From CALMEC01 sp963765105 (GTDB taxonomy: Bacteria; Actinomycetota; Thermoleophilia; Miltoncostaeales; Miltoncostaeaceae): a stretch of DNA of 64,000 nt. The DNA lies in NCBI GenBank assembly GCA_963765105.1, contig CAVXUW010000004.1, positions 1,302,001 through 1,366,000 of the forward strand. Direction: 5' to 3'. The position numbers and the translations under genes were made by a program. This document shows positions 24,910 to 33,683 of the stretch, piece after piece (within the stretch, counting starts at the first letter, position 1; every line of letters begins with the position of its first letter). The notes beneath the pieces were generated by a model. The model saw only the letters and a program-made list of their open reading frames with translations, did no database searches and was not told the DNA's origin.

Positions 24910-25985
24910 GCGACACCCACACATCGAATCCCCACGGGTTTGCCAGCGACAACAACGCCGGCATCCACCCCGAGATCCTCGCCGCGATCGCCGACGCGAA
25001 CCACGGCCACGTCCATGGCTACGGCGATGACCCGTACACCGTCGCAGCGACCGCCCAGTTTCGCCGCCACTTCGGAGACGACATCGAGGTCTTCCCGATG
25101 TTCAACGGCACGGGAGCGAACGTGGCCGGGTTGAGCGCCCTGGTTCGGCCATGGAACGCCGTGATCTGCGCCACCTCCGCCCATGTCAACGCCGACGAGT
25201 CGGCCGCGTCCGAGCGGTTCATCGGTTGCCGACTCGTCGATGTCCCCACGACCGACGGCAAGCTCACCGTCGATCTCCTGCGGCAGAACATCGTTCGGGT
25301 CGGTGACGTCCACCACGTGCAAGCCGCTGTCGTCGTGATCTCGCAGTCGACCGAGCTGGGAACGCTCTACTCCATCGAAGAGATCCGGGTGCTGAGCGAG
25401 TTCGCCCATGCGCAGGGCCTTCGGGTCTTCATGGACGGCGCACGCCTGAGCAATGCCGCAGCCGCCCTCGACGCGCCGTTTCGTGCCTTCACGCGCGACG
25501 CCGGCGTCGACGTCGTGACGTTCGGCGGCACGAAGATCGGCCTCATGCTGGGCGAGGCACTCGTGTTTCTCACACCGGGTCTCGCCGACGAATTTGGCTT
25601 CATCCGCAAGCAAGCGATGCAACTCGCCTCAAAGATGCGTTTCGTCTCCTGCCAGTTCACCGCGCTCCTCGCCGGTGACCTGTGGGAGCGCAATGCCCGC
25701 CACGCCAACGCCATGGCTTCGCGCCTGGCCGATGCTCTCAACGACATCCCTGGCCTTCGCATCACCCAACCGGTTCAGGCAAACGCCGTATTCGCCACCA
25801 TTCCGCGCGAACACATCGCCCCTCTTCAAGAGCGCACCTTCTTCTACGAATGGGATGACACCACCGGCGAGGTCCGCTGGATGACCTCCTGGGACACCAG
25901 GCCCGAGGATGTCGACGCCTTCGCCGCGGACATCCGCCGCACGCTCACGACTGAGGCACCTCATCTCGCTGACGTGGAGGCCTAG
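24906..25985 (+). CDS. Low-specificity L-threonine aldolase (PLP, fold type I)
   Basis: 359 residues from the ATG overlapping the acetyltransferase stop. N-terminal FASDNNAGIHPEILAAI and GYGDDPYT are the usual opening of threonine aldolase/beta-eliminating lyases. GTGANVAGLSAL binds the PLP phosphate, FMDGARLSNAAAAL carries the cofactor-ring Asp, and the Schiff-base Lys is in FGGTKIGLMLGEAL (about residue 209). It cleaves threonine or related beta-hydroxy amino acids to glycine plus an aldehyde. A close alternative is another beta-hydroxy-amino-acid lyase of the same family. Confidence 0.85.
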   Translation: MSDTHTSNPHGFASDNNAGIHPEILAAIADANHGHVHGYGDDPYTVAATAQFRRHFGDDIEVFPMFNGTGANVAGLSALVRPWNAVICATSAHVNADESAASERFIGCRLVDVPTTDGKLTVDLLRQNIVRVGDVHHVQAAVVVISQSTELGTLYSIEEIRVLSEFAHAQGLRVFMDGARLSNAAAALDAPFRAFTRDAGVDVVTFGGTKIGLMLGEALVFLTPGLADEFGFIRKQAMQLASKMRFVSCQFTALLAGDLWERNARHANAMASRLADALNDIPGLRITQPVQANAVFATIPREHIAPLQERTFFYEWDDTTGEVRWMTSWDTRPEDVDAFAADIRRTLTTEAPHLADVEA

Positions 25986-26341
25986 CTCCTCGCAATGACG
26001 GCGCGTCTCGGCGAGACCGTCCTCCCGGCGGTGTTCCAACAGCCTGGGGAGAGTGGGGACAAGTGCGGCCCCCAACACATCGCCGCACCATGTTCACACG
26101 TGAGAAACCACAAGGTTCGGTCTTGTGCGCCGTCGCTCCACACGCCGTCCCTTAGATTCTCCGTTCGTTTGCAGCACGTTCTCGGTGCTCCCCACCTCAC
26201 ACAGCCCCTACTAACGCGATAACTATCACTAAGAGATTTTGATTTGGTTTTTTCACCGGCTCACCGGGGAGAGTTTTGCGACGCAGAACTGCCCTCACTG
26301 ACCCCTCCTACGCCCGCGCAAGCCGCTAGGGTTACGGGGAT
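25986..26341. other. dnaN upstream interval with AT-rich block (possible second origin element)
   Basis: 356 bp without a gene. The block 26217-26257 (including TAACTATCACTAAGAG and GATTTTGATTTGG, then six Ts) is strikingly AT-rich for this genome. A near-match to an actinobacterial DnaA box, TGGGGACAA, lies at 26054-26062 (one mismatch to TGTGGACAA). It probably contains the dnaN promoter and could hold a DNA-unwinding element. Confidence 0.4.
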
Positions 26342-27442
26342 ATGAAGCTCTCGTGTTCACGCGACGAGCTGGCCACCAAGCTCGCACTGGCCAGCCGCGC
26401 CGCCTCCTCAAAAAGCACCATCCCCGTCCTTGGACAGGTCCGCCTCAGCGCGGCCGAGGGGGTCGTCGAACTTGCCGCCACCGACATGGAGATCTCCCTG
26501 CGTTTGCCGGTTGACGCCACCATCGAGGATGCCGGTGCTGTCGTCGTTCCTCGCTTGGCCGCCGACATCGTGCGGACCATGGCCGACGGCAACATCACCC
26601 TCGAACACCGCGCCAACGAAGGTGTCGTGTCGGTCAGCGGCGGCCAGTCGTCATTTTCCCTCAACTGCCTTCAGGCCACCGAGTTCCCGGAGCTCCCGGC
26701 AGATGAGGGCAGCGGCATCACCATCCCCATCGAGCCGTTCGTCCTCACCGCCGACCGTGTTGCGCGCGCCGCGTCGCGTGATGACACTCGCCCGGTGCTC
26801 ACCGGCGTGCTCGTGCGCGTCGGACCCGCGGGAATCACGATGGTCGCCACCGACTCGTACCGCCTCGCCGTCATGGAAACCCCACTCGAGTCGCCCCCAG
26901 CCGAACAGAGTGAGGCCATCATTCCGGCGCGGGCCTTGCAGGAGGTGTCTCGTCTCGCGGCGGCCATGAAGGCAACCGAGATCGAGCTGGTCATCGGTGA
27001 CGCCCAAGCCCTGTTTCGCGTCGGTGGCGCCCGCCTCACCAGCCGCCTCATCGATGGACAGTTTCCCGACTACCGCCAGCTCATTCCCGAGACGTTCGAG
27101 CACCAGGTCACGTTCGACCGCGCCGAGCTCGTGTCGGTGCTCTCACGTATCGGCGTGCTCGCTCAGCGCAGCTCACCTATGCGGCTCGGCTTCGACCAAG
27201 GGCAGGTCACCGTCTCGGCCATCAGCGAACAGCTCGGTGAGGGTCACGAGTCGCTGCCGGTCACCTTCTCCGGTGAGCCGGTGGAGATCGGCTTCAACGC
27301 CGAGTTCCTGCGTGATGGTGTCGACACCATCACCGGTGATGAGCTTCGCATCGGTTTGATCAGCCCGCTTCGCCCCGGACTTTTGCAGGGAGGGGATGAC
27401 GGCTACCGCTACCTCCTCATGCCGATCCGACTCAACGTCTAG
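26342..27442 (+). CDS. dnaN: DNA polymerase III beta subunit (sliding clamp)
   Basis: 366 residues, three clamp domains. It opens MKLSCSRDELATKLALASRA, has LAATDMEISLRLPV, ATEFPELP and the domain 2-3 segment RPVLTGVLVRVG...TDSYRLAV, and ends in the conserved YLLMPIRLNV. The dimeric ring tethers the polymerase to DNA. It is separated from dnaA by two metabolic genes, unlike the usual direct dnaA-dnaN order, and overlaps recF by 47 bp. Confidence 0.97.
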   Translation: MKLSCSRDELATKLALASRAASSKSTIPVLGQVRLSAAEGVVELAATDMEISLRLPVDATIEDAGAVVVPRLAADIVRTMADGNITLEHRANEGVVSVSGGQSSFSLNCLQATEFPELPADEGSGITIPIEPFVLTADRVARAASRDDTRPVLTGVLVRVGPAGITMVATDSYRLAVMETPLESPPAEQSEAIIPARALQEVSRLAAAMKATEIELVIGDAQALFRVGGARLTSRLIDGQFPDYRQLIPETFEHQVTFDRAELVSVLSRIGVLAQRSSPMRLGFDQGQVTVSAISEQLGEGHESLPVTFSGEPVEIGFNAEFLRDGVDTITGDELRIGLISPLRPGLLQGGDDGYRYLLMPIRLNV

Positions 27443-28565
27443 CCCCACCACAGACGCCTGGGCGGTACGCACCCTTGCGGTGTCGGACCTGCGCTCCTGG
27501 GAGCGGGTTTCGCTCGAACTCAGCCCGGGCCTCATCGTGGTGAGCGGGCCGAACGGTGCCGGCAAGACCTCGCTGGTGGAAGCGGTGTCGTTCGGGACGA
27601 TCGGTGTCTCACCACGCACGTCGCGTGAGGCGGAGGCCGTGCGTCGTGGCGCCTCCGCCTTCCATATCGCCCTCGACCTCGACGGGCCCGCCGGGCGTCA
27701 GCATCGCGAGATCGGCTTCCAACCCGGCCTGGGCCGGCGCATGAAGACCGACGACACGCCGGCCCGCTCGCTCGGCGCATGGCGCATCCCCGGCGCGGTG
27801 CTGGTCTTTCTGCCGGAGGAGCTTCGCGCGGTAAAGGGCCCTCCCGCGGCGCGACGGCGCGCCCTGGATCGGCTCATCGAAGGCGCCGAACCCACGTTTA
27901 CCGACACCCACGCGGCGTTCACCGCGGCGATCACCCAACGAAACGCACTCCTCAAGCGCATCCGCTCCGGCGATGCGGGAGTTGCGGGTCTCGCCCCTTG
28001 GGATCACGCCGTAGCCGACTACGGCGGCCGGGTTGCCGCCGCCCGTGCCGGTGCCATCGCCGACCTCACCCAGCCGTTCGCCGACTGGCTCGAGGCCCTC
28101 GGCGGAGGTCCCGGCGGTCGCCTGCTGTGGGAGCCCTCGCCCGGGTACCTCGTCGACGCCGACCCGACCGCGTTCACGGAGCTGCTTGCCCGCCGCCTCG
28201 ATGAGACCCGCCCCCGCGACATCGCTGCGGCCCAAACCCTCTCCGGTCCCCAACGCGACGACGTCTGGATCGGCGTCGGCGACGCCGACCTGCGACGCAT
28301 CGGCAGCCAAGGTGAGCAACGCACCGCGGTGCTGGCGTTCCTCCTTGCATGTCGCGACCATCTGGCACGCACGGCCGCCACGCCCATCCTGCTGCTCGAT
28401 GACGTGCTCAGCGAGCTCGACCCCGATCGTCGTCGTCGACTCCTTGACGGGCTCACCGGCCGCGGCCAGGCGTGGGTCACGAGCGCCGATCCCGATGCCG
28501 CCGCCCTGGCGGAGGCCACGGGCGCCGCCCACCATCTCCACGTCGTCAACGGTCATGTCCAGTAA
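27396..28565 (+). CDS. recF: DNA replication and repair protein RecF
   Basis: 389 residues from ATG 27396, preceded by AGGGAGG within the end of dnaN. Homology begins near residue 25 (RTLAVSDLRSWERVSLEL), so a shorter start such as GTG 27480 cannot be excluded. Walker A is GPNGAGKTSL (~49-58), the ABC-type signature LSGPQRDD, and Walker B ILLLDDVLSELD near the C-terminus. This SMC-like ATPase loads RecA with RecOR at gapped DNA. Gene order dnaN-recF-dciA-gyrB is as expected for actinobacteria. Confidence 0.94.
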   Translation: MTATATSSCRSDSTSSPTTDAWAVRTLAVSDLRSWERVSLELSPGLIVVSGPNGAGKTSLVEAVSFGTIGVSPRTSREAEAVRRGASAFHIALDLDGPAGRQHREIGFQPGLGRRMKTDDTPARSLGAWRIPGAVLVFLPEELRAVKGPPAARRRALDRLIEGAEPTFTDTHAAFTAAITQRNALLKRIRSGDAGVAGLAPWDHAVADYGGRVAAARAGAIADLTQPFADWLEALGGGPGGRLLWEPSPGYLVDADPTAFTELLARRLDETRPRDIAAAQTLSGPQRDDVWIGVGDADLRRIGSQGEQRTAVLAFLLACRDHLARTAATPILLLDDVLSELDPDRRRRLLDGLTGRGQAWVTSADPDAAALAEATGAAHHLHVVNGHVQ

Positions 28566-29094
28566 GCCCCCTCGTCGCCGTTTTCGTCGCGACCCCATCG
28601 TCGTGAGCGACCGCCTCAATCGCTACCGGCGTGGCGCTGCCTCGGCCACACCCGAGGGCACCCAGCTGCGCGCCGCGTGGGCATCAGCGGTGGGCGCCGA
28701 CATCGCCGCCAACTCGCTCCCCGTGCGCCGAAGCCGCCCTGGGGTGATCACCATCGCGTGTGCATCGTCGGCATGGGCCATGGAGCTCGACCTCCATCGC
28801 GACCGGCACCTCCGTGCCCTCACCGAAGCGCTTCCCGAGCTCCCGGTGACGGGCCTGCGGTTCGTCGTCGGCGACCATGTCATGCCCACCGCAGAGCCTC
28901 CAAAGAACACCCCCACGATCGTCCCCACTGAGGACGAGCTTCGCCAGGCCGAGGTCGCCGGCGCCGAGGTGACCGACCCCGAACTTCGTGACCGGGTGAT
29001 CCGCGCGGCCGCGGGCCAGCTGGCACTGGCGCGAACGCAAAAGAAAGACCTGCAAAGAGCGAACAAACCGAGGCGTGCCGGCCGGGAAGGTTGA
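28555..29094 (+). CDS. dciA: DciA-type (DUF721) replicative helicase operator
   Basis: 179 residues from ATG 28555, overlapping recF by 11 bp. A basic N-terminus (KPPRRRFRRDPIVVSDRLNRYRRG) precedes the DUF721 KH-like core LRAAWASAVGADIAANSLPVR...GVITIACASSAWAMELDLHR. The C-terminal third is polar and probably disordered. DciA replaces DnaC as the DnaB helicase loader/operator in most bacteria, and its place between recF and gyrB supports the call. Confidence 0.9.
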   Translation: MSSKPPRRRFRRDPIVVSDRLNRYRRGAASATPEGTQLRAAWASAVGADIAANSLPVRRSRPGVITIACASSAWAMELDLHRDRHLRALTEALPELPVTGLRFVVGDHVMPTAEPPKNTPTIVPTEDELRQAEVAGAEVTDPELRDRVIRAAAGQLALARTQKKDLQRANKPRRAGREG

Positions 29095-29127
29095 TAGGAT
29101 TACCGTGCTGAGAAACACAAGGAGAAC

Positions 29128-31191
29128 GTGACCGAGAACACCCCCGAAACGCCCCTGGAGCCGTCCTCAACGGCCGATACCGCACCCGTCGGGGAATCGA
29201 CAGACGCCGAACCCAAGAAGGCGCGCACCGCACCCAAATCGGCGAAGCCCACCGCCGACTACGGCGCCAAAGACATCCAGGTTCTCGAAGGGCTCGATCC
29301 GGTACGCAAGCGTCCGGGTATGTACATCGGCAGCACCGGCCTCGCCGGCCTTCACCACCTCATCTGGGAAGTGGTCGACAACTCCGTCGACGAGGCCATG
29401 GCCGGCTTCTGCACCAAGATCGGCGTCACGCTCCTGGCCGACGGCGGCTGCCGCGTTGACGACAACGGCCGTGGCATCCCGGTTGACCCCTACCCCTCCG
29501 GTCCCCACAAGGGCAAGAGCGCGGCCGAGGTCGTTCTGACGGTCCTTCACGCCGGCGGTAAGTTCGGCGGCGAGGGCTACAAGGTTTCCGGTGGTCTGCA
29601 TGGCGTGGGTGTCAGCGTCGTGAACGCCCTGTCGGCCCGGCTGATCCTCGATGTCGACCGTGACGGCAAGCACTACCACCAGGAGTACGGCAACGGCGGC
29701 GAGCCCCAGGGGAAGATGGCCACGGTCGATGCGCCCGTCACCGTCGCCGCCTTCACCCGGACCACCGGCTCGTCGGTGACCTTTTGGCCCGACCCCACGA
29801 TCTTCAACGCCGAGGGCACCGAGTTCGTCAGCCGCACCGTGTTGGAGCGCCTGCAGACCATGGCGTTTCTCAATCGCGACCTCGAGATCGTGTTCCGCGA
29901 CGAGCGCCCCGAGCGCGAGCAGGAGGTCACGTTCCGCTACGCCGGCGGCATCGTCGACTTCGTCAAGCACCTCAACGCCTCGAAGGATGCGTTGTTCGCG
30001 AAGGTGGCCTACTACGAGGACTTCGATGACGACGGGCAGACCCTCGACATCGCCATCCAGTGGAACACCGGCTACTACGAAGGTGTCCACGGTTACGCCA
30101 ACGGCATCAGCACCACGGAGGGCGGCATGCACCTCGAGGGCTTTCGCACCGCCCTCACCAGCGTCGTCAACAAGTACGCCCGGGCCAAGGCCATTCTCAA
30201 AGAGAAGGACGAGAACCTCCTCGGCGAGGACATCCGTGAGGGCATCACGGCCATCATTGCGGTGAAGTTGCGTGAGCCGCAGTTCGAGGGTCAGACCAAG
30301 GCCAAGCTCGGCAACGTTCCCATGCGCAGTTTCGTTCAGAAGGCCACGAACGAGCGTCTGGCCGAATGGCTCGAGGAGAACCCCACCGAGGCGAACAAGG
30401 TCGTCAAGAAGGCTCAGGCCGCCGCCCAAGCCCGCCTGGCCGCGAAGAACGCCCGCAACGCCATCCGTCGCAAGACCGCGCTCTCCGGCGCCGGAATGCC
30501 GGACAAGCTGAAGGACTGTCAGAGCAACAACCCCAATGAGTGCGAGCTGTTCATCGTGGAGGGCGACTCGGCCGGTGGCTCTGCCCTCAACGCCCGTAAC
30601 CCCCGCACCCAGGCGATGCTCCCCATTCGCGGCAAGATCCTGAACGTCGAGCGCAGCCGCCTCGACAAGATGCTGAAGAACAACGAGATCCAAGCGCTCA
30701 TCACCGCCATCGGCGGCGGTGTGGGCGAGGAATTCGACGTCACCAAGTCCCGGTACCACAAGGTCATCGCCCTTTGTGACGCCGACGTCGACGGCAGCCA
30801 CATTCGGACCCTGCTCCTCACGTTCTTCTACCGGCAGATGAAGGCGATGGTGGAGGCGGGGTACGTCTACATCGCTCAGCCGCCCTTGTTCTCGACGGTC
30901 GTCGGCAAGCAGAAGGTGTACCTGAAAGACGACGCGGCCAAAGCCCTCTTCCTCGAGCAGAACCCCAAGCACAACGGCGACTTCAACCGACTGAAGGGTC
31001 TCGGCGAGATGGACTGGCAGGAGCTGAAGCCCACCACCATGGACGCCGACTCACGCACGTTGCTTCAAGTGACCGTCGAGGAGGCCGCCCTGGCCGACGA
31101 GGTCACGAGCGTTCTCATGGGCGACGACGTCGAGAGCCGCAAGAACTTCATCACCACCAACGCACGCGATGTGCGCAACCTGGACTTCTAG
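29128..31191 (+). CDS. gyrB: DNA gyrase subunit B
   Basis: 687 residues from GTG 29128 with AAGGAGA at 29119-29125. A polar Ala/Pro/Lys N-terminal extension (~45 residues) precedes the ATPase domain: LEGLDPVRKRPGMYIGST, EVVDNSVDEA (ATP-binding Asn), VDDNGRGIPVD and GGLHGVGVSVVNALS. The TOPRIM domain has VEGDSAGGSA and LCDADVDGSH, and the C-terminus carries FYRQMKAM...PTTMDADSRTL. With GyrA it introduces negative supercoils. The gene ends directly at the gyrA start. Confidence 0.97.
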   Translation: MTENTPETPLEPSSTADTAPVGESTDAEPKKARTAPKSAKPTADYGAKDIQVLEGLDPVRKRPGMYIGSTGLAGLHHLIWEVVDNSVDEAMAGFCTKIGVTLLADGGCRVDDNGRGIPVDPYPSGPHKGKSAAEVVLTVLHAGGKFGGEGYKVSGGLHGVGVSVVNALSARLILDVDRDGKHYHQEYGNGGEPQGKMATVDAPVTVAAFTRTTGSSVTFWPDPTIFNAEGTEFVSRTVLERLQTMAFLNRDLEIVFRDERPEREQEVTFRYAGGIVDFVKHLNASKDALFAKVAYYEDFDDDGQTLDIAIQWNTGYYEGVHGYANGISTTEGGMHLEGFRTALTSVVNKYARAKAILKEKDENLLGEDIREGITAIIAVKLREPQFEGQTKAKLGNVPMRSFVQKATNERLAEWLEENPTEANKVVKKAQAAAQARLAAKNARNAIRRKTALSGAGMPDKLKDCQSNNPNECELFIVEGDSAGGSALNARNPRTQAMLPIRGKILNVERSRLDKMLKNNEIQALITAIGGGVGEEFDVTKSRYHKVIALCDADVDGSHIRTLLLTFFYRQMKAMVEAGYVYIAQPPLFSTVVGKQKVYLKDDAAKALFLEQNPKHNGDFNRLKGLGEMDWQELKPTTMDADSRTLLQVTVEEAALADEVTSVLMGDDVESRKNFITTNARDVRNLDF

Positions 31192-33675
31192 ATGGCCGAC
31201 GAGAACGACAACCTCCCGCCCGACATTCCGGGCGACGGAATCAACGACGGTGGGGCCGGCGGTGTCGAACCGATCGAGTTGCAAGACGAGATGGAGCGCA
31301 GCTTCCTCGATTACGCCATGTCGGTCATCATGTCGCGCGCCCTGCCAGACGTGCGGGACGGCCTGAAACCCGTCCACCGTCGAATCATCTGGGACATGGA
31401 CCAGCAGGGCTTCCGCCCCACCCGCGCGCACGTAAAATCGGCGCGCGTCACCGGCGACACGATGGCGCGCTTCCACCCGCACGGCAACTCGGCCATCTAC
31501 GACGCACTCGTGCGCATGGCCCAGCCGTTCTCGTTGCGCCATCCGCTGATCGACTTCCACGGCAACTATGGGTCGGTCGACTTCGGTGCCGCCGCCGAGC
31601 GCTATACGGAGTGCCGCCTGCACCCGCTGGCCATGCGTCTTTTGTCGGATATCGACGAGAACACCGTCGACATGATCCCGAACTACGACAACACCGTCAC
31701 CGAGCCGGCCGTGCTGCCGGCGCGTTTCCCGAACTTGCTCGTCAACGGCAGCCAGGGCATCGCGGTCGGTATGGCCACGAGCATCCCGCCGCACAACCTC
31801 GGTGAGGTCATCGACGCCACGATCCACCTGATCGGCAACCCCGAGGCAACATCCGACGACCTGATGGACTTCGTGAAGGGCCCGGACTTCCCCACCGGAG
31901 GGAGCATCCTCGGCCGCGCCGGCATCATCGACGCCTACCGCACCGGCCGCGGCAGCGTGAAGATGCGGGCCACGGCAAGCATTGAAGAGACCACGCGTGG
32001 CGGCATGCAGGTCATCGTGACCGAGCTGCCCTACCAAACCAGTGGCGCATCGGTGCTTGGTCGTATTCAGGAGCTGGTTGATGCCGGGGACCTCGACGGC
32101 ATCTCCGACGCCAACGACGCCTCCGCCGGGGGCAAGACCGAGCTGGTCATCACGCTCAAGCGCGACGCCAACGCCAACGTCGTGCTGAACAACCTCTTCA
32201 AGATGACGCAGTTGCAAACGAGTTTCCCGGTGAACATGGTGGCCCTGGTCGACGGTGTGCCGCGCACGGTCAACCTCGCGGACGCCCTCAACGGCTATGT
32301 GCGTCACCAGATCGAAGTCATCACCCGACGCACCGAGTTCCGTTTGGACCGCGCGAAGCGTCGCGAGCACATCCTCGAGGGACGCCTCAAGGCCCTCAAT
32401 GTCATCGACGAGATCATCGCGCTCATCCGGGCCAGTGATGACCGCTCCGACGCCCGCGCCGGGCTGATGGCCACGCCCTTCGAGTTCAGCGAGGTGCAGG
32501 CCGAAGACATCCTCGACATGCGCCTCGGTCAGCTCACGCGGCTCAGCAAGATCGACATCGAGACGGAGATCGGCGAGGTCAAGGCCGAGATCATCAACCT
32601 CCAAACCATCCTTGATGACCCGGCCGTGCTGCGGAAGGTGATCACCGACGAGCTCACCGAGATCAAAGACGAGTTCGCCACCCCGCGGCGCTGTCCCATC
32701 ACGTTCGACGCCGGTGAGATGAGCATCGAAGACCTCACCGACGACAAAGAGCTTGTCATCGTGATGACCGAGGCCCAGTACGTGAAGGCCGTGTCAGCCG
32801 ATTCGTTCAAGACGCAAGGCCGCGGTGGTCGTGGGGTTGCTGGGGCCAAGCTCAAAACCGACGACATCGTCCGTCACGTCATCTTCACCACAGCCCACGC
32901 CTTCCTCCTGTTCTTCTCCAACCGCGGCCGGGTCTATCGCCTGCGAGCACTGGAGATTCCCGAGCGGGAGCGCACGGCCAAGGGCATGCCCATCGTCAAC
33001 CTGCTGCCGCTGCAAGCCGGGGAGCACATTCAGGCCATCATCGATACGCGCGACTTCGCGGCTGAGCGGTACCTGTTCTTCGCAACACGCCACGGCGTGG
33101 TGAAGAAGACCGCCTTCGACGAGTACAACAACGGCCGGCGTGATGGGCTCATCGCCCTCAACCTGCGCGACGGCGACGAGCTTGTGAAAGTCATCGAGAC
33201 CAGTGGCACCGACGACATCTTCATGGTCAGCCGCAGCGGCACGACGATCCGCTTCAACGAGGACGACGTGCGCGCCATGGGCCGCGCCGCCGCCGGTGTG
33301 CGCGGCATGAAACTCAAGAAGGGCGACGAGGTTGTCAGCTGCGACCTCGCACGCGACGAGACCGCCATACTCATCGTCACCGAAGCCGGCTACGGCAAAC
33401 GCACCCAGCTCGACCGCTTCAACGTGCAGGGCCGCGGCGGGCAGGGCGTCATCGGCATCCGCCTCACCGGCAAGAAGGGCGTGGTGGTCGCCGCGTTCAT
33501 GGTGGCATTGGACGATGAGATCGTGGCCGTCTCGAGTAGCGGCGTCACCATCCGCATGGGTGTGCGCGACATCTCCTCACAAGGCCGCGACGCCACCGGC
33601 GTGCGCGTGATGAACCTCGACGACGGCGACACCGTCGCCTCCGTCGCCCTCATCCTCGCCAGCGACGAGGAATAG
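31192..33675 (+). CDS. gyrA: DNA gyrase subunit A
   Basis: 827 residues, beginning on the base after the gyrB stop. SFLDYAMSVIMSRALPDVRDGLKPVHRRI opens the breakage-reunion domain. The quinolone-resistance region reads HPHGNSAIYDALVRMAQPF (Asn where E. coli has Asp82; Ser83 and Asp87 equivalents kept), and the catalytic Tyr is in AAERYTECRL. The CTD contains a GyrA-box-like TQGRGGRG and a second related VQGRGGQG, supporting gyrase rather than topoisomerase IV. It converges on the GGDEF gene with 8 bp between stops. Confidence 0.96.
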   Translation: MADENDNLPPDIPGDGINDGGAGGVEPIELQDEMERSFLDYAMSVIMSRALPDVRDGLKPVHRRIIWDMDQQGFRPTRAHVKSARVTGDTMARFHPHGNSAIYDALVRMAQPFSLRHPLIDFHGNYGSVDFGAAAERYTECRLHPLAMRLLSDIDENTVDMIPNYDNTVTEPAVLPARFPNLLVNGSQGIAVGMATSIPPHNLGEVIDATIHLIGNPEATSDDLMDFVKGPDFPTGGSILGRAGIIDAYRTGRGSVKMRATASIEETTRGGMQVIVTELPYQTSGASVLGRIQELVDAGDLDGISDANDASAGGKTELVITLKRDANANVVLNNLFKMTQLQTSFPVNMVALVDGVPRTVNLADALNGYVRHQIEVITRRTEFRLDRAKRREHILEGRLKALNVIDEIIALIRASDDRSDARAGLMATPFEFSEVQAEDILDMRLGQLTRLSKIDIETEIGEVKAEIINLQTILDDPAVLRKVITDELTEIKDEFATPRRCPITFDAGEMSIEDLTDDKELVIVMTEAQYVKAVSADSFKTQGRGGRGVAGAKLKTDDIVRHVIFTTAHAFLLFFSNRGRVYRLRALEIPERERTAKGMPIVNLLPLQAGEHIQAIIDTRDFAAERYLFFATRHGVVKKTAFDEYNNGRRDGLIALNLRDGDELVKVIETSGTDDIFMVSRSGTTIRFNEDDVRAMGRAAAGVRGMKLKKGDEVVSCDLARDETAILIVTEAGYGKRTQLDRFNVQGRGGQGVIGIRLTGKKGVVVAAFMVALDDEIVAVSSSGVTIRMGVRDISSQGRDATGVRVMNLDDGDTVASVALILASDEE

Positions 33676-33683
33676 GCCCGCAG

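Noticed and set aside
29167..30972. 601-codon open frame on the minus strand
   Set aside because: Antisense shadow of gyrB; no domain pattern.
31051..32604. 517-codon open frame on the minus strand
   Set aside because: Antisense shadow of gyrA; repeated short polar words reflect the codon structure of gyrA.
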